Below, in pieces: positions 26,472 to 34,493 of a stretch of DNA of 64,000 nucleotides. The translations under genes were made by a program, and so were the position numbers. Below the pieces are notes generated by a model that was not told the DNA's origin, searched no databases, and was given only the letters and a program-made list of their open reading frames with translations. Position 1 is the first letter of the stretch. Every line of letters begins with the position of its first letter. The stretch comes from Methylotuvimicrobium sp018830325 (GTDB lineage: Bacteria > Pseudomonadota > Gammaproteobacteria > Methylococcales > Methylomonadaceae): positions 434,001-498,000 of the forward strand of contig NZ_CP173170.1 in assembly GCF_044788715.1 (NCBI RefSeq), in the 5' to 3' direction.

Positions 26472-26482
26472 AGTGGGTACAA

Positions 26483-26502
26483 ATATACGACCGGTCGTAT
26501 AT
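26483..26502. promoter_or_regulatory. Predicted TetR operator O1 (autoregulatory)
   Basis: ATATACGACCGGTCGTATAT is a perfect 20-base palindrome centred between 26492 and 26493. It ends 12 bases upstream of the tetR ATG at 26471. Its core GACCGGTCGT recurs before the rhodanese gene, and with one change before the DUF4242 gene. Palindromes of this type at the gene's own start are the normal binding sites of TetR dimers. Confidence 0.8.
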
Positions 26503-26657
26503 TTTGTCAATAATTTTTTTCCGACAAGGGTTAGTTGCAGAGGAAATTCAGTACTGATTAATGGTATATAAAGTATGTTTTACCAAACAGACGCTCAGAG
26601 TTACTTTACCCAGACGCCAAAGAAGCGCACAGCCTGACATCACGATAAGGTATAGCC

Positions 26658-28097
26658 TTAACTGGAACCTCCGCCCATGGCTTGGTACAGCGCCGCACTA
26701 TCGACGAGGCGCTGCGCCTGAGCCGCGATCAAATTCATTCTGGTCTGTTGCGCCGCTTGTTGTGCGATCAGTTGCTGAACGTAGCTGGCCGCACCCAGTG
26801 CATATTGTCTCTGCACGGATTGCAAAGAGCCCTGTGCCGCAGCATCGGCGGTGGCCAGTGCCGCCAATGCCTGAGCATCGTTCTCCAGGGCGCGCAGTAC
26901 ATCGGCCACATTGCGTAGGGATTCGAGCACGACGCTTTGGTAATTGGCGGCCGCGGCATCGAACGCGGCCAATGCCGCTCGTTTTTCGGCGGGCAGTGCG
27001 GGATTAAAGAGCGGCTGGGTTAGTTGTCCAAGGACGTTCCATATTGCCGAACCGGGGCCGAACAATGCGCCTGCAACCAAGGTCTGCGTAGCGAGATCGG
27101 CGCTGAGATTAAGTTGCGGATACAGCTTGGCGATTGCGCTGCCGTATTCCGCGTTGGCAGCGTGTAACAGTGCTTCTGCGCCCAGGATATCGGGTCGGCG
27201 ACGCACCAATTCGGAAGGTACGATTAATGGTAAATCGGACGGTAAGGTGAATTCTTCCAGCGTGAAAGTTGGTAATCGCTTATCTCCCGGGGCACGGCCG
27301 GTGAGTGCAGCCAACAGATGTTCATTCTGCTGACTCTGTTTACGCAACACAGGAAGTCCGGCGCGAGTCTGTTCCACTTGGGTTTGCAGTGCCAATACCT
27401 CATCCGGTGCGCCCTGGCCAAGACGCACGCGTTCTTGGGTGATGCGCAATTGTTCATCTTGAGCGCTTAGAATAGCCTCCGTAGATTGTATTTGTGCCGC
27501 AAGCCTGGCTTGGGTAATCGCGGCGGTAACGATATTGCCCGCCAAGGTTAGCTGCGCACCTTCCAATTCGTGACGGCGATACTCGGTTTGAGCGGCTAAG
27601 GCCTCTAAGGCGCGGCGGTTACCACCGGCAAGATCGAGTTGGTAATTGACGTTAACACCAGCGTTAAACAAACTGAATTCCCGCGCGTTGTCATCTTGTC
27701 CCAATACGATGGGATTAAAGCGTTGTCGTTGAGCACTGAAACCGGCATCGACTTGAGGATACATCATCGCCCCCTCCTGCGCCGCATGGATTTCCTGCGC
27801 CTGACGTAACGTGGCTCGTGCGGAAGCCAGCGTTGGACTGGCCAGAAAAGCCTGTTCTATCAGCGCGTCGAGTTTGGACGATCCCAGATCACGCCACCAC
27901 TGTGCGTTCACGTTGGCGCCGATCCTAAAGTGTTGCGCCCCCCCAAAAGCCGTGGCCGCGGATGCCGTTTGAGTCGATAAAGGGGTTGCGGTGTAGGCTG
28001 GCGTATCGGGGGCGGCCGGTGCTTTGAAATCGGGCCCTACGGTACAACTAGACAGCAAGCCGGCAAAAATGATGACTGTATAGGTCCGAACCGTCAT
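26658..28097 (-). CDS. Outer-membrane efflux lipoprotein (NodT/OprM family)
   Basis: A 479-residue outer-membrane factor when started at the ATG at 28097, giving a lipoprotein signal (MTVRTYTVIIFAGLLSSCTV) with lipobox LSSC. It then carries the NodT signature CTVGPDFKAPAAP and WWRDLGSSKLDALIEQA. Two outer-membrane-factor repeats are visible, with LVRRRPDILGAEALLHAANA marking the second half. It forms the TolC-like exit channel of the ABC exporter encoded upstream. An in-frame ATG at 28154 would give a poorer N-terminus. It is the last gene of the six-gene efflux operon and GC-richer than the sulfur cluster beside it. Confidence 0.93.
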   Translation of the reverse strand: MTVRTYTVIIFAGLLSSCTVGPDFKAPAAPDTPAYTATPLSTQTASAATAFGGAQHFRIGANVNAQWWRDLGSSKLDALIEQAFLASPTLASARATLRQAQEIHAAQEGAMMYPQVDAGFSAQRQRFNPIVLGQDDNAREFSLFNAGVNVNYQLDLAGGNRRALEALAAQTEYRRHELEGAQLTLAGNIVTAAITQARLAAQIQSTEAILSAQDEQLRITQERVRLGQGAPDEVLALQTQVEQTRAGLPVLRKQSQQNEHLLAALTGRAPGDKRLPTFTLEEFTLPSDLPLIVPSELVRRRPDILGAEALLHAANAEYGSAIAKLYPQLNLSADLATQTLVAGALFGPGSAIWNVLGQLTQPLFNPALPAEKRAALAAFDAAAANYQSVVLESLRNVADVLRALENDAQALAALATADAAAQGSLQSVQRQYALGAASYVQQLIAQQAAQQTRMNLIAAQAQRLVDSAALYQAMGGGSS

Positions 28098-28140
28098 GTG
28101 ATCGGTCTTCGAGCGATCAGTGCCGTGATGGTGTATGTCT

Positions 28141-28605
28141 TCAACGTTGTCCATAAAAATGTTCCACGAACGATTGACGGAAACTCTGATGGCAAGCCAG
28201 ACAACTGCTTTGCAGATTCGCAAAGGCTGTGATCACGCCTTGTCCATCGTTCTTAGCGGCAACTTGTTCCAGCGCCCGCGCAGCTTGATGCGTTATTTCA
28301 TCATGACTTTCGAACGTCCCCATATCGGTGCCAATGAACGTCAGGATACGCATCTTCTCGATAATAGGCGGCTCCGGATGCTCGGCGATCTGTGGCGCAA
28401 TTTTGGCGACCAAAGCCCAATCTTCACGAGAAATAGCGTCAGTGATGGTCTGCATGTTCCTACCGATTTCTTGCATGATTCGGCGCAGTTCTAACGGCTT
28501 AGCTTCGGTATCCCCATCAGCCCAAGCATGCGAGAAGATGCCGGCTATAAATACGCTGGCTGCAATGGCAGTAAAAAGATTTTTAGGGCAGTTTTGGTAT
28601 GTCAT
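28141..28605 (-). CDS. Periplasmic class II cytochrome c (cytochrome c'-like)
   Basis: A 154-residue protein from the ATG at 28605, with a Sec signal peptide (LFTAIAASVFIAGIFSHAWA). The mature helical domain (LRRIMQEIGRNMQTITDAIS, then EDWALVAKIAPQIAEHPEPP) ends in a heme-attachment site near the C-terminus, CLACHQSFRQSF (Cys135, Cys138, His139). That C-terminal CxxCH is the class II (cytochrome c') layout; those proteins bind NO or carry electrons. It lies 22 bases after the ABC ATPase gene and 43 before the outer-membrane factor, so it belongs to the efflux operon. That company is unusual, and its role there is unknown. Confidence 0.85.
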   Translation of the reverse strand: MTYQNCPKNLFTAIAASVFIAGIFSHAWADGDTEAKPLELRRIMQEIGRNMQTITDAISREDWALVAKIAPQIAEHPEPPIIEKMRILTFIGTDMGTFESHDEITHQAARALEQVAAKNDGQGVITAFANLQSSCLACHQSFRQSFVEHFYGQR

Positions 28606-28627
28606 AAAGCGCCTTGAATTTAATTGT

Positions 28628-29338
28628 TTACTCAAATCCTCGTCCTTCGCCGACTTCCTCATGAGCCACGCCATCGCGAATATGGTAGATGCGTTTGAAG
28701 GTAGGAATAATTTTTTCATCGTGGGTGACAACGATGATGGCGGTCTCGAACTGGCGTGCCATGTCGTTGAGGATACGGATAACGGCCATGGCCCGTTCAC
28801 TGTCGAGCGGTGCGGTTGGCTCGTCGGCAAGAATCACAGGCGGGCGATTGACTAGCCCGCGGGCGATGGCCACGCGCTGCTGTTCGCCGCCGGAAAGCTG
28901 CGACGGCATGGCACGAGCGCGGTGTTGTATATCCAGCGCAGTGAGAAGCTCCAGTGCTTTCGCACGCGCTTTACTATTGGGTATACCTGCCAACATCGGC
29001 AGCAGTGCAACGTTGTCGGTCACATCGAGAAAAGGAATCAGGTAGGGCGCCTGGAATACAAAGCCGATCTTGTCGCGCCGCAAGGCTTGTAAGTCATGTA
29101 CTTTCCAGTCGTTGTCAAAGATCTCCTCATCACCGAGAACCATGCGGCCGGCAGTCGGATCGATCACCGCCCCCAGACACTTGAGCAGGGTGCTCTTGCC
29201 GGAACCGGACGGCCCGATAAGCCCTACCACCTCACCCGGGGCAACCTGCATGTCCACGCCCCTCAAAGCATGGACAGCGGTATCGCCCTCGCCGTAGCGT
29301 TTCTTTAAGCCTTCAATGTGAATGCCTTTGCCGCTCAC
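28628..29338 (-). CDS. ABC transporter ATP-binding protein (LolD/MacB/DevA type)
   Basis: A 236-residue ATPase. Walker A is GPSGSGKST at residues 42-50, the signature is LSGGEQQRVAIARGL, and Walker B with its continuation is VILADEPTAPLDSE. The D-loop neighbourhood reads PTAPLD where most relatives have PTGNLD or PTAALD; the Walker residues themselves are intact. It drives the FtsX-type permease encoded two bases upstream. Together with the membrane fusion protein this is a MacAB/DevBCA-like exporter. Confidence 0.95.
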   Translation of the reverse strand: MSGKGIHIEGLKKRYGEGDTAVHALRGVDMQVAPGEVVGLIGPSGSGKSTLLKCLGAVIDPTAGRMVLGDEEIFDNDWKVHDLQALRRDKIGFVFQAPYLIPFLDVTDNVALLPMLAGIPNSKARAKALELLTALDIQHRARAMPSQLSGGEQQRVAIARGLVNRPPVILADEPTAPLDSERAMAVIRILNDMARQFETAIIVVTHDEKIIPTFKRIYHIRDGVAHEEVGEGRGFE

Positions 29339-29339
29339 C

Positions 29340-30542
29340 CTAGCCTCCTATGGCTTCGGCCGGATCGACCTTGAGCGCCATACGAATAGCGACGACGCTG
29401 GACAATGCGCAGATTACCAGGACAGCGAAAAAACCTGCGACGGAGTCTAGCGGCATTAATAATACGTACTTAGGAAAGATCGGCACCCAGAAGGTAGCGG
29501 TGATTTTCCCCACCACAAAACCGATAACGCCAAGCGCTAGAGACTGCTGCATGATCATGCCGGCGATGGTGCGGTTCCTGGTGCCGATCAGTTTAAGTAC
29601 TGCAATTTCCCGAATTTTTCCCAAGGTCAAGGTATAGATGATGAAAGCAACAATGGCCGCGCTGACGATGCTCAGAATCACCAGAAATAAAGCGATCTGT
29701 CTGGCCGATTTAGCAATTACCTTGTCTACCAGAATCGATTCCATTTGGATACGGGTATAAACCTGCAGGCGCGTCCAGCGGCGAATCGTTTCGGCTGCAT
29801 TCTGAGGGAGAGCGCCGGGTTTGAGCTTAACAAGCACCGCATTCACATAGGTGTTGGTACTTTGCGATGCGTTCACCACAGCGAGTAGATCGGGAATGCC
29901 TGGACGATTGAAGTCCGGGTTCTCGGCATTGCGGCGGCGCTGCTGAACCAGAGCATCGTTGTCTTTCAGAAATTGCGCTTCTTGTGCGTCTTTGAGTGGA
30001 ATGAAGACCATCGGGTCACCGTTATAAGATACCGTGCGTTTAGACAATCCGACGACCGTGTAAAAATTGCGGCGGATTCGGATACGCTCACCGAGCTGAA
30101 ATCCGCTGGAAATATCGGCAATGGCTTCATAGTGACTACGGGTGATATGTCGCCCAGCGACGAGATACCGGGGCTGTCCTGGCGTACCCGGCTTGCCGGC
30201 CGTGACGCCAACGACCATGGCGCTAACATCCTGCTCGCCGTGGCCTACCTGCATAATCAGATAGGTGACATTGGCCGCGTATTCTACGCCCGGCATATTC
30301 AGCAGACTGCGATACAGATCGTCGTACAGACTGGACGATTCGGCATAAGGCCCCTGAGTGTCCTGCTGCACTACCCACAGATCCGCGCCTGTGTTGTCCA
30401 GCATCACCTGTGCGTCGTCGACCATGCCCCGATAGATGCCGGCCATGCTCAGCGTCACGCCGATCAACAGTCCCAGACCGACGCCGGTGAACACGAACTT
30501 ACCCCAAGAATGGAGAATATCGCGGCCCGCCAAACTGATCAT
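29340..30542 (-). CDS. ABC transporter permease, FtsX/DevC-like
   Basis: A 400-residue permease with one N-terminal membrane helix (GKFVFTGVGLGLLIGVTLSM), a large periplasmic domain at about residues 45-270, and three C-terminal helices beginning IALFLVILSIVSAAIVAFII. This is the MacB/FtsX topology. The segment GKIREIAVLKLIGTRNRTI is the coupling region of FtsX-type permeases. It overlaps the fusion-protein gene by four bases and the ATPase gene follows after one base. The exported substrate cannot be told from sequence. Confidence 0.94.
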   Translation of the reverse strand: MISLAGRDILHSWGKFVFTGVGLGLLIGVTLSMAGIYRGMVDDAQVMLDNTGADLWVVQQDTQGPYAESSSLYDDLYRSLLNMPGVEYAANVTYLIMQVGHGEQDVSAMVVGVTAGKPGTPGQPRYLVAGRHITRSHYEAIADISSGFQLGERIRIRRNFYTVVGLSKRTVSYNGDPMVFIPLKDAQEAQFLKDNDALVQQRRRNAENPDFNRPGIPDLLAVVNASQSTNTYVNAVLVKLKPGALPQNAAETIRRWTRLQVYTRIQMESILVDKVIAKSARQIALFLVILSIVSAAIVAFIIYTLTLGKIREIAVLKLIGTRNRTIAGMIMQQSLALGVIGFVVGKITATFWVPIFPKYVLLMPLDSVAGFFAVLVICALSSVVAIRMALKVDPAEAIGG

Positions 30543-31690
30543 CGCGCTGCGCCGGGAATGTGTTCAACTACATGAATTCGGCTGCGTGTGGTCAGCGCCT
30601 TTTCGCTGTAAACCACTACCCGGTCGCCGTCCTTGAGTCCTTCGCGAATTTGCACTTGGCCATCAAGATCAGCAGCGCCTAGTTTCACGGGAGTAAAGTG
30701 CAGGTCGCCGTCCATCGCTTGCCAGACGCCTAATTGACCATTCTCACGATGAATGGCGGCATTGGGAATCACCGGGGCGGCTGGTAGCGCCGGTAAGTTG
30801 ACCGTGACTTCGGCCAGTTCACCCAGCGGCGGCAATGGATCGGGGGGCAGATCGAAACTCACCTTGGCAAGCATTTCTTCGGTCACGGCGTCAGCCTTGG
30901 GTTCCACCCGCAGTAAGCGGCCGGCCAGCACATGGCCATTGCGCGAACGCAACACAATGCGGGCAGGCAGTCCAGCGGCAAGCCCTGCTGCACTGATCTG
31001 GTCGAAGCGTACGTTCAGCCATAAACTTTCGGGATCGATCACTTCCACCACAACTTGTCCAGCAACGACAGTTGTGCCGGGATCGACATCGCGGGAACTG
31101 ACCAAGCCGTCAGCCGGCGCGATCAAACGCAGGTTGTCCCCCTGCGTAACCAACGCCTCCCGGTCTGACCGGGCACGAGCGACATCTTCACGGGCAACCG
31201 TAAGTACAGCATCCGCAATCTGCAGTTCTTGTCGCTTGGTGGCGACTATTTCTTCGCTGGTCGAGCGTACCGCAAACAATTGTTCATATCGATGCAATTG
31301 GGCCTTCGCATACGCTTGCCGTGCCTCCGCTTCGCGCAATGCCGCTTCGGCACGCTTGTATGCCGATTCCTGTGAGCGGACGCGATCATCGAGATCGACC
31401 GGATCCATCTCGCCTAACACTTGACCGCCCTTCACTCGATCGCCCACATGCACCTCCAGACGTTGCAAGCGACCGGCAACCGTGGGACCAATTTTGTAGG
31501 TGTAGCGCGCCTCGACCGTGCCGATACCGAATAGCGCTGGGGCAATTGACTTTGACTTTACCTCCGCGACCGTCACGGTTACCGGTGCCAGCGGACCGGA
31601 CCGTAAGGCGACGTAGACGAAAAGCACAAGCAACGGCACAATAACGGCCAGAAGCGCCAAGGTTCGTTTTTGTAGAGGCATGCGATTCAT
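30539..31690 (-). CDS. HlyD/RND-type periplasmic adaptor (membrane fusion protein)
   Basis: A 383-residue adaptor from the ATG at 31690, overlapping the TetR stop as ATGA. An N-terminal membrane anchor (LALLAVIVPLLVLFVYVAL) precedes a barrel-sandwich hybrid (AGRLQRLEVHVGDRVKGGQV and RLIAPADGLVSSRDVDPGTT) split by a helical hairpin (residues about 100-180, RSQESAYKRAEAALREAEAR), then beta-barrel and membrane-proximal domains. It bridges the permease and the outer-membrane factor. Longer upstream in-frame starts would run far into the tetR gene and encode Arg-rich, unconserved sequence, so they are rejected. Confidence 0.94.
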   Translation of the reverse strand: MNRMPLQKRTLALLAVIVPLLVLFVYVALRSGPLAPVTVTVAEVKSKSIAPALFGIGTVEARYTYKIGPTVAGRLQRLEVHVGDRVKGGQVLGEMDPVDLDDRVRSQESAYKRAEAALREAEARQAYAKAQLHRYEQLFAVRSTSEEIVATKRQELQIADAVLTVAREDVARARSDREALVTQGDNLRLIAPADGLVSSRDVDPGTTVVAGQVVVEVIDPESLWLNVRFDQISAAGLAAGLPARIVLRSRNGHVLAGRLLRVEPKADAVTEEMLAKVSFDLPPDPLPPLGELAEVTVNLPALPAAPVIPNAAIHRENGQLGVWQAMDGDLHFTPVKLGAADLDGQVQIREGLKDGDRVVVYSEKALTTRSRIHVVEHIPGAAR

Positions 31691-32307
31691 TGCGCACTCC
31701 GAATGCCACGCTGATAAATGGCAAAGACGCGTGGCGCATCGTCGCGGATACGCTCCACATTGCCGGCCAGCAGCGATTGCATGACCAGGCCTTGGATCGT
31801 GCCGATGAATAAGGTGGCCGCGGCTTCGGTATCGAGTTCGATGGACAGCTCGCCGCAAGCCTTGCCCGCCTCGATCAGTCGGTGCAGGCGTTCTCCATAA
31901 CGCAGAATCAGGGTTTGTACTATGCGCTTGGGCGCCGTCTGCTTGGCACGTTGCAATTCACCAAACATCATTCGGGGAACCCCAGGATGTTCGGCCACGA
32001 ACTCGACGTGGCTCATGAATATCGCCTGCATCGCGGCTAGAGGCGATTCAATACCTTGCGCGGCACAATCAATCCGAGCCAGGAGGCGTTCCGCCACCCA
32101 CTCCATGACTGCCTGCCAAATAGCATCCTTAGTCGGAAAATGGCGAAACAACGCGCCCTGGGTCAAGTTCATATGTTTAGCGATAGCCGCAGTTGTGATT
32201 TCGCTGGGGTTGTGCGAACCCGCCAATTCAACCACCGCCTCGACTGTTACGGCTCGTCGTTCATCGGCAGGAAGGTGTTTTACAGGAGTAGTCACGGTTG
32301 CCCTCAT
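31687..32307 (-). CDS. TetR/AcrR-family repressor of the efflux operon
   Basis: A 206-residue repressor. Its N-terminal helix-turn-helix reads EITTAAIAKHMNLTQGALFR, followed by HFPTKDAIWQAVMEW, the usual TetR pattern. It is the first gene of the operon, coupled to the adaptor gene by an ATGA overlap. A perfect 24-base palindrome lies three bases before its ATG, which suggests that it represses itself and the whole exporter. The ligand is unknown. Confidence 0.93.
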   Translation of the reverse strand: MRATVTTPVKHLPADERRAVTVEAVVELAGSHNPSEITTAAIAKHMNLTQGALFRHFPTKDAIWQAVMEWVAERLLARIDCAAQGIESPLAAMQAIFMSHVEFVAEHPGVPRMMFGELQRAKQTAPKRIVQTLILRYGERLHRLIEAGKACGELSIELDTEAAATLFIGTIQGLVMQSLLAGNVERIRDDAPRVFAIYQRGIRSAQ

Positions 32308-32309
32308 AT

Positions 32310-32333
32310 AAGATAGTAATTAATTACTATCTT
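32310..32333. promoter_or_regulatory. Perfect 24-bp palindrome, predicted operator of the efflux TetR
   Basis: AAGATAGTAATT followed by its exact reverse complement AATTACTATCTT. It begins three bases upstream of the tetR start codon (32307). Related TAATTA/TAGTAA-type palindromes are typical of TetR operators. It differs wholly from the GACCGGTC sites of the adjacent cluster, so the two regulators should not cross-talk. Confidence 0.75.
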
Positions 32334-32875
32334 ATAGTGATAAACAAATTATGCAAGCGGAAAATTATTCTGTGAGAAATCACGATGACTCAATTATTAA
32401 TCTAACCGTATGCATTTTTCTAAAGAATACGTACACTCGAGCGATGCCGATTCCCCCTTTTCGGCATAACATATCAATATATGTTTGGACGGACTAGGCG
32501 CTAACACATGGTCTTATCCACTTCGCGCATTGAGTGCCATTACAACTCTTACCATAAAAGCTTAGCGTACTATTTTTTCCGAATTCTGTGGCCGCCCTTA
32601 TGAGTCGTTCGACAGGTCTCGAAGTTTAGCGGTTGCTCAGATGGCGGCTTTATGGAAGTGCCGTACGACAACAATTCGACGTTGAGTATGGTCACCAATG
32701 ACTGCTTTCTGGTCATCAAGTTCGCAGAATCTGGATTTGGCTGACTGGCAGCTACGGAGAAACGCGACCGGCAAGAATGGGTCGGTCCGAGCCCTCTATT
32801 CATTAGCGTCAGTAATATTACAAAACCTTTTCGATTAATGTTTACAAGAATGAAACGTTGCGGGGATTAGTGGTT
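32334..32875. other. Gene-poor stretch between efflux operon and NlpE-like gene
   Basis: These 542 bases hold no gene I can support. A 77-codon frame on the minus strand (32570-32803, MNRGLGPTHSCRSRFSVAAS onward) lacks a convincing ribosome-binding site and looks like a low-complexity mixture rather than a folded domain. The stretch may be debris marking the right edge of the accessory region. Confidence 0.4.
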
Positions 32876-33049
32876 TCAATATAACCCCGGAGGCTTGATT
32901 CCGGCGATTCGCTTGCTAAACTCTACAAGGAAACCTTCCTCTACGTCGACCTTTAAACCAGTCGCTTTGTAATCTGGACGGAAATTCCGATATGCTTCCG
33001 GTGCAGTATCATAAATACCCGGTTTAAAATTGAAAACGGTTGTCCCCAT
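32876..33049 (-). CDS. Small protein of 57 residues, unknown
   Basis: A short frame from the ATG at 33049 encodes MGTTVFNFKPGIYDTAPEAY, RNFRPDYKATGLKVDVEEGF and LVEFSKRIAGIKPPGLY. The composition is protein-like, with balanced charges, spaced hydrophobics and aromatic residues. I recognise no family. The ribosome-binding site is weak (AAAAAAGATCA). It could be a real small protein or the last exon-like remnant of a longer, truncated gene. It is divergent from the NlpE-like gene, whose start is 44 bases away. Confidence 0.4.
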   Translation of the reverse strand: MGTTVFNFKPGIYDTAPEAYRNFRPDYKATGLKVDVEEGFLVEFSKRIAGIKPPGLY

Positions 33050-33092
33050 TGATCTTTTTTCCTAGACACAACTCTTTTTTCGGAAATTTGCC

Positions 33093-33626
33093 ATGCGAAT
33101 AGTAAAAAAACAATTAAAACCCCGTAGCTTCGTTTTACTAATCGGATGCCTGGTTACCGCGATGCCGGTAATTGCGGCGACAGATTTTGAAGCTCGAGAA
33201 AACCTTGCGAAAGCCCGGGTAAAACATTTGCAAAAGGATAACGATCGTGCGTTCCACGAAAACCAAGTCGATGAAAGTCAAGTCTTTCGCGGAGTATTTT
33301 ACGGCTACCTACCGTGCAATGATTGCAATGGCATCAAGGTCACGTTGTCTTTAAAACAAAAAAATAATTATTTGATGGTAACTCAGCCGGCAAGGGAGTC
33401 CACAAGAGAATATTACGAAAAAGGGAAATATAGCTGGAATGAGGATAGTCAAACCGTTGTATTAACGCCACGTAAAGGTACTGGAAATATACGGCGGTAT
33501 TTTATAGAAAATGATGAAGCGTTGGTTCAATTAGATGACGATGGAACGAGGTTGGATAAAAAATCAGATCGTTATGTTTTGCGAAGAAGTGATAACGTAA
33601 AGTCTCGAGAAGTACACATCCATTAA
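33093..33626 (+). CDS. NlpE-like copper-resistance/envelope-stress protein
   Basis: A 177-residue exported protein. The N-terminal hydrophobic segment (SFVLLIGCLVTAMPVIAA) can be read as a lipoprotein signal (LIGC, Cys19) or as an ordinary Sec signal cleaved after VIAA. The folded part has the NlpE N-terminal pattern RGVFYGYLPCNDCNGIKVTL with CxxC at 75 and 78, then strands such as KYSWNEDSQTVVLTPRKGTG. E. coli NlpE senses lipoprotein-sorting and surface stress through Cpx and was found as a copper-tolerance factor. Copper handling matters in methanotrophs, but a copper role here is inference. Confidence 0.78.
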   Translation: MRIVKKQLKPRSFVLLIGCLVTAMPVIAATDFEARENLAKARVKHLQKDNDRAFHENQVDESQVFRGVFYGYLPCNDCNGIKVTLSLKQKNNYLMVTQPARESTREYYEKGKYSWNEDSQTVVLTPRKGTGNIRRYFIENDEALVQLDDDGTRLDKKSDRYVLRRSDNVKSREVHIH

Positions 33627-33803
33627 GGAGCACACAAAAAAGGGCCGTGTCGGATAGTGTTTAGGCCAGGCTGCTAGAACTGTTGAAATTAGCCACTCGA
33701 AAAGTTGGTTGTTTGCTCAAATCTTGGTAGCTTCATAAACCGATACCGAAATTTTATGGTATGGAAAATCCTAGCCGGGTCGAAACGATTGGGGGAGCAC
33801 GTT

Positions 33804-34490
33804 TTGAAAGAAAACATTCAGCAGATGCTCGATGATATTGAAGCCGAAGTCCGCTTGACGCGGCATTATATTGGTAAGAATGCCTTGGACGAGCGGGTTA
33901 TCGATGCGATGCGCGAAGTCCCGAGGCATTTGTTCGTGCCCGAGGAGTCTCGGCATTACGCCTATGCCAACGGTCCGGTACCGATCGGTTTGGGGCAGAC
34001 GATATCGCAGCCTTACATTGTCGCGCTGATGACCGATTTATTGGCTCCCAAACCGGGCGACACGGTGTTGGAAATCGGTACGGGCTCCGGCTATCAAGCG
34101 GCGATTTTATCCCGGCTGGTCAAACAGGTCTATACGGTTGAAATCGTCGAAACCCTGGCCGATAAAGCGAGGGAAAGGCTTGTAGCCTACGATTATCATA
34201 ATATCGAAGTCCGTAACGGCGATGGATACCTCGGGTGGCCGGAACACGCCCCCTATGACGGCATCGTCGTTACCGCAGCCGCGCCCCATGTCCCTCAACC
34301 TTTGATCGATCAATTACGCAATAATGCGCGCTTAGTGATTCCTGTGGGTCTTCCCTTTAGCTATCAGGAATTGTTGGTTATAGAGAAAGACTCGCAAGGC
34401 AAACTCGATTCGCGTACGGTATTGGGGGTCAGTTTTGTACCCTTTACCGGTAAACATATGGAATCGGTTCATCATCATTCGAGTCCGTAA
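33804..34490 (+). CDS. pcm: Protein-L-isoaspartate O-methyltransferase
   Basis: A 228-residue SAM-dependent enzyme that methylates isoaspartyl residues in damaged proteins as the first repair step. It shows VPRHLFVPEE, then NGPVPIGLGQTISQPYIVAL and the SAM loop DTVLEIGTGSGYQAAILSRL. I prefer a TTG start at 33804, seven bases after GGGGGAG, giving MKENIQQMLDDIEAEVRLTR, which fits the family. ATG at 33756 or GTG at 33705 would add an unconserved tail. The pncA gene begins four bases after the stop. Confidence 0.9.
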   Translation: MKENIQQMLDDIEAEVRLTRHYIGKNALDERVIDAMREVPRHLFVPEESRHYAYANGPVPIGLGQTISQPYIVALMTDLLAPKPGDTVLEIGTGSGYQAAILSRLVKQVYTVEIVETLADKARERLVAYDYHNIEVRNGDGYLGWPEHAPYDGIVVTAAAPHVPQPLIDQLRNNARLVIPVGLPFSYQELLVIEKDSQGKLDSRTVLGVSFVPFTGKHMESVHHHSSP

Positions 34491-34493
34491 GCG

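Noticed and set aside
26561..27333. Long plus-strand frames opposite the outer-membrane factor gene
   Set aside because: They are shadows of the GC-rich efflux lipoprotein gene on the other strand, rich in Arg/Pro/Ala, without start signals.
32570..32803. 77-codon frame on the minus strand right of the efflux operon
   Set aside because: No ribosome-binding site, composition unlike a folded protein and no recognised family; kept only as part of the gene-poor stretch.
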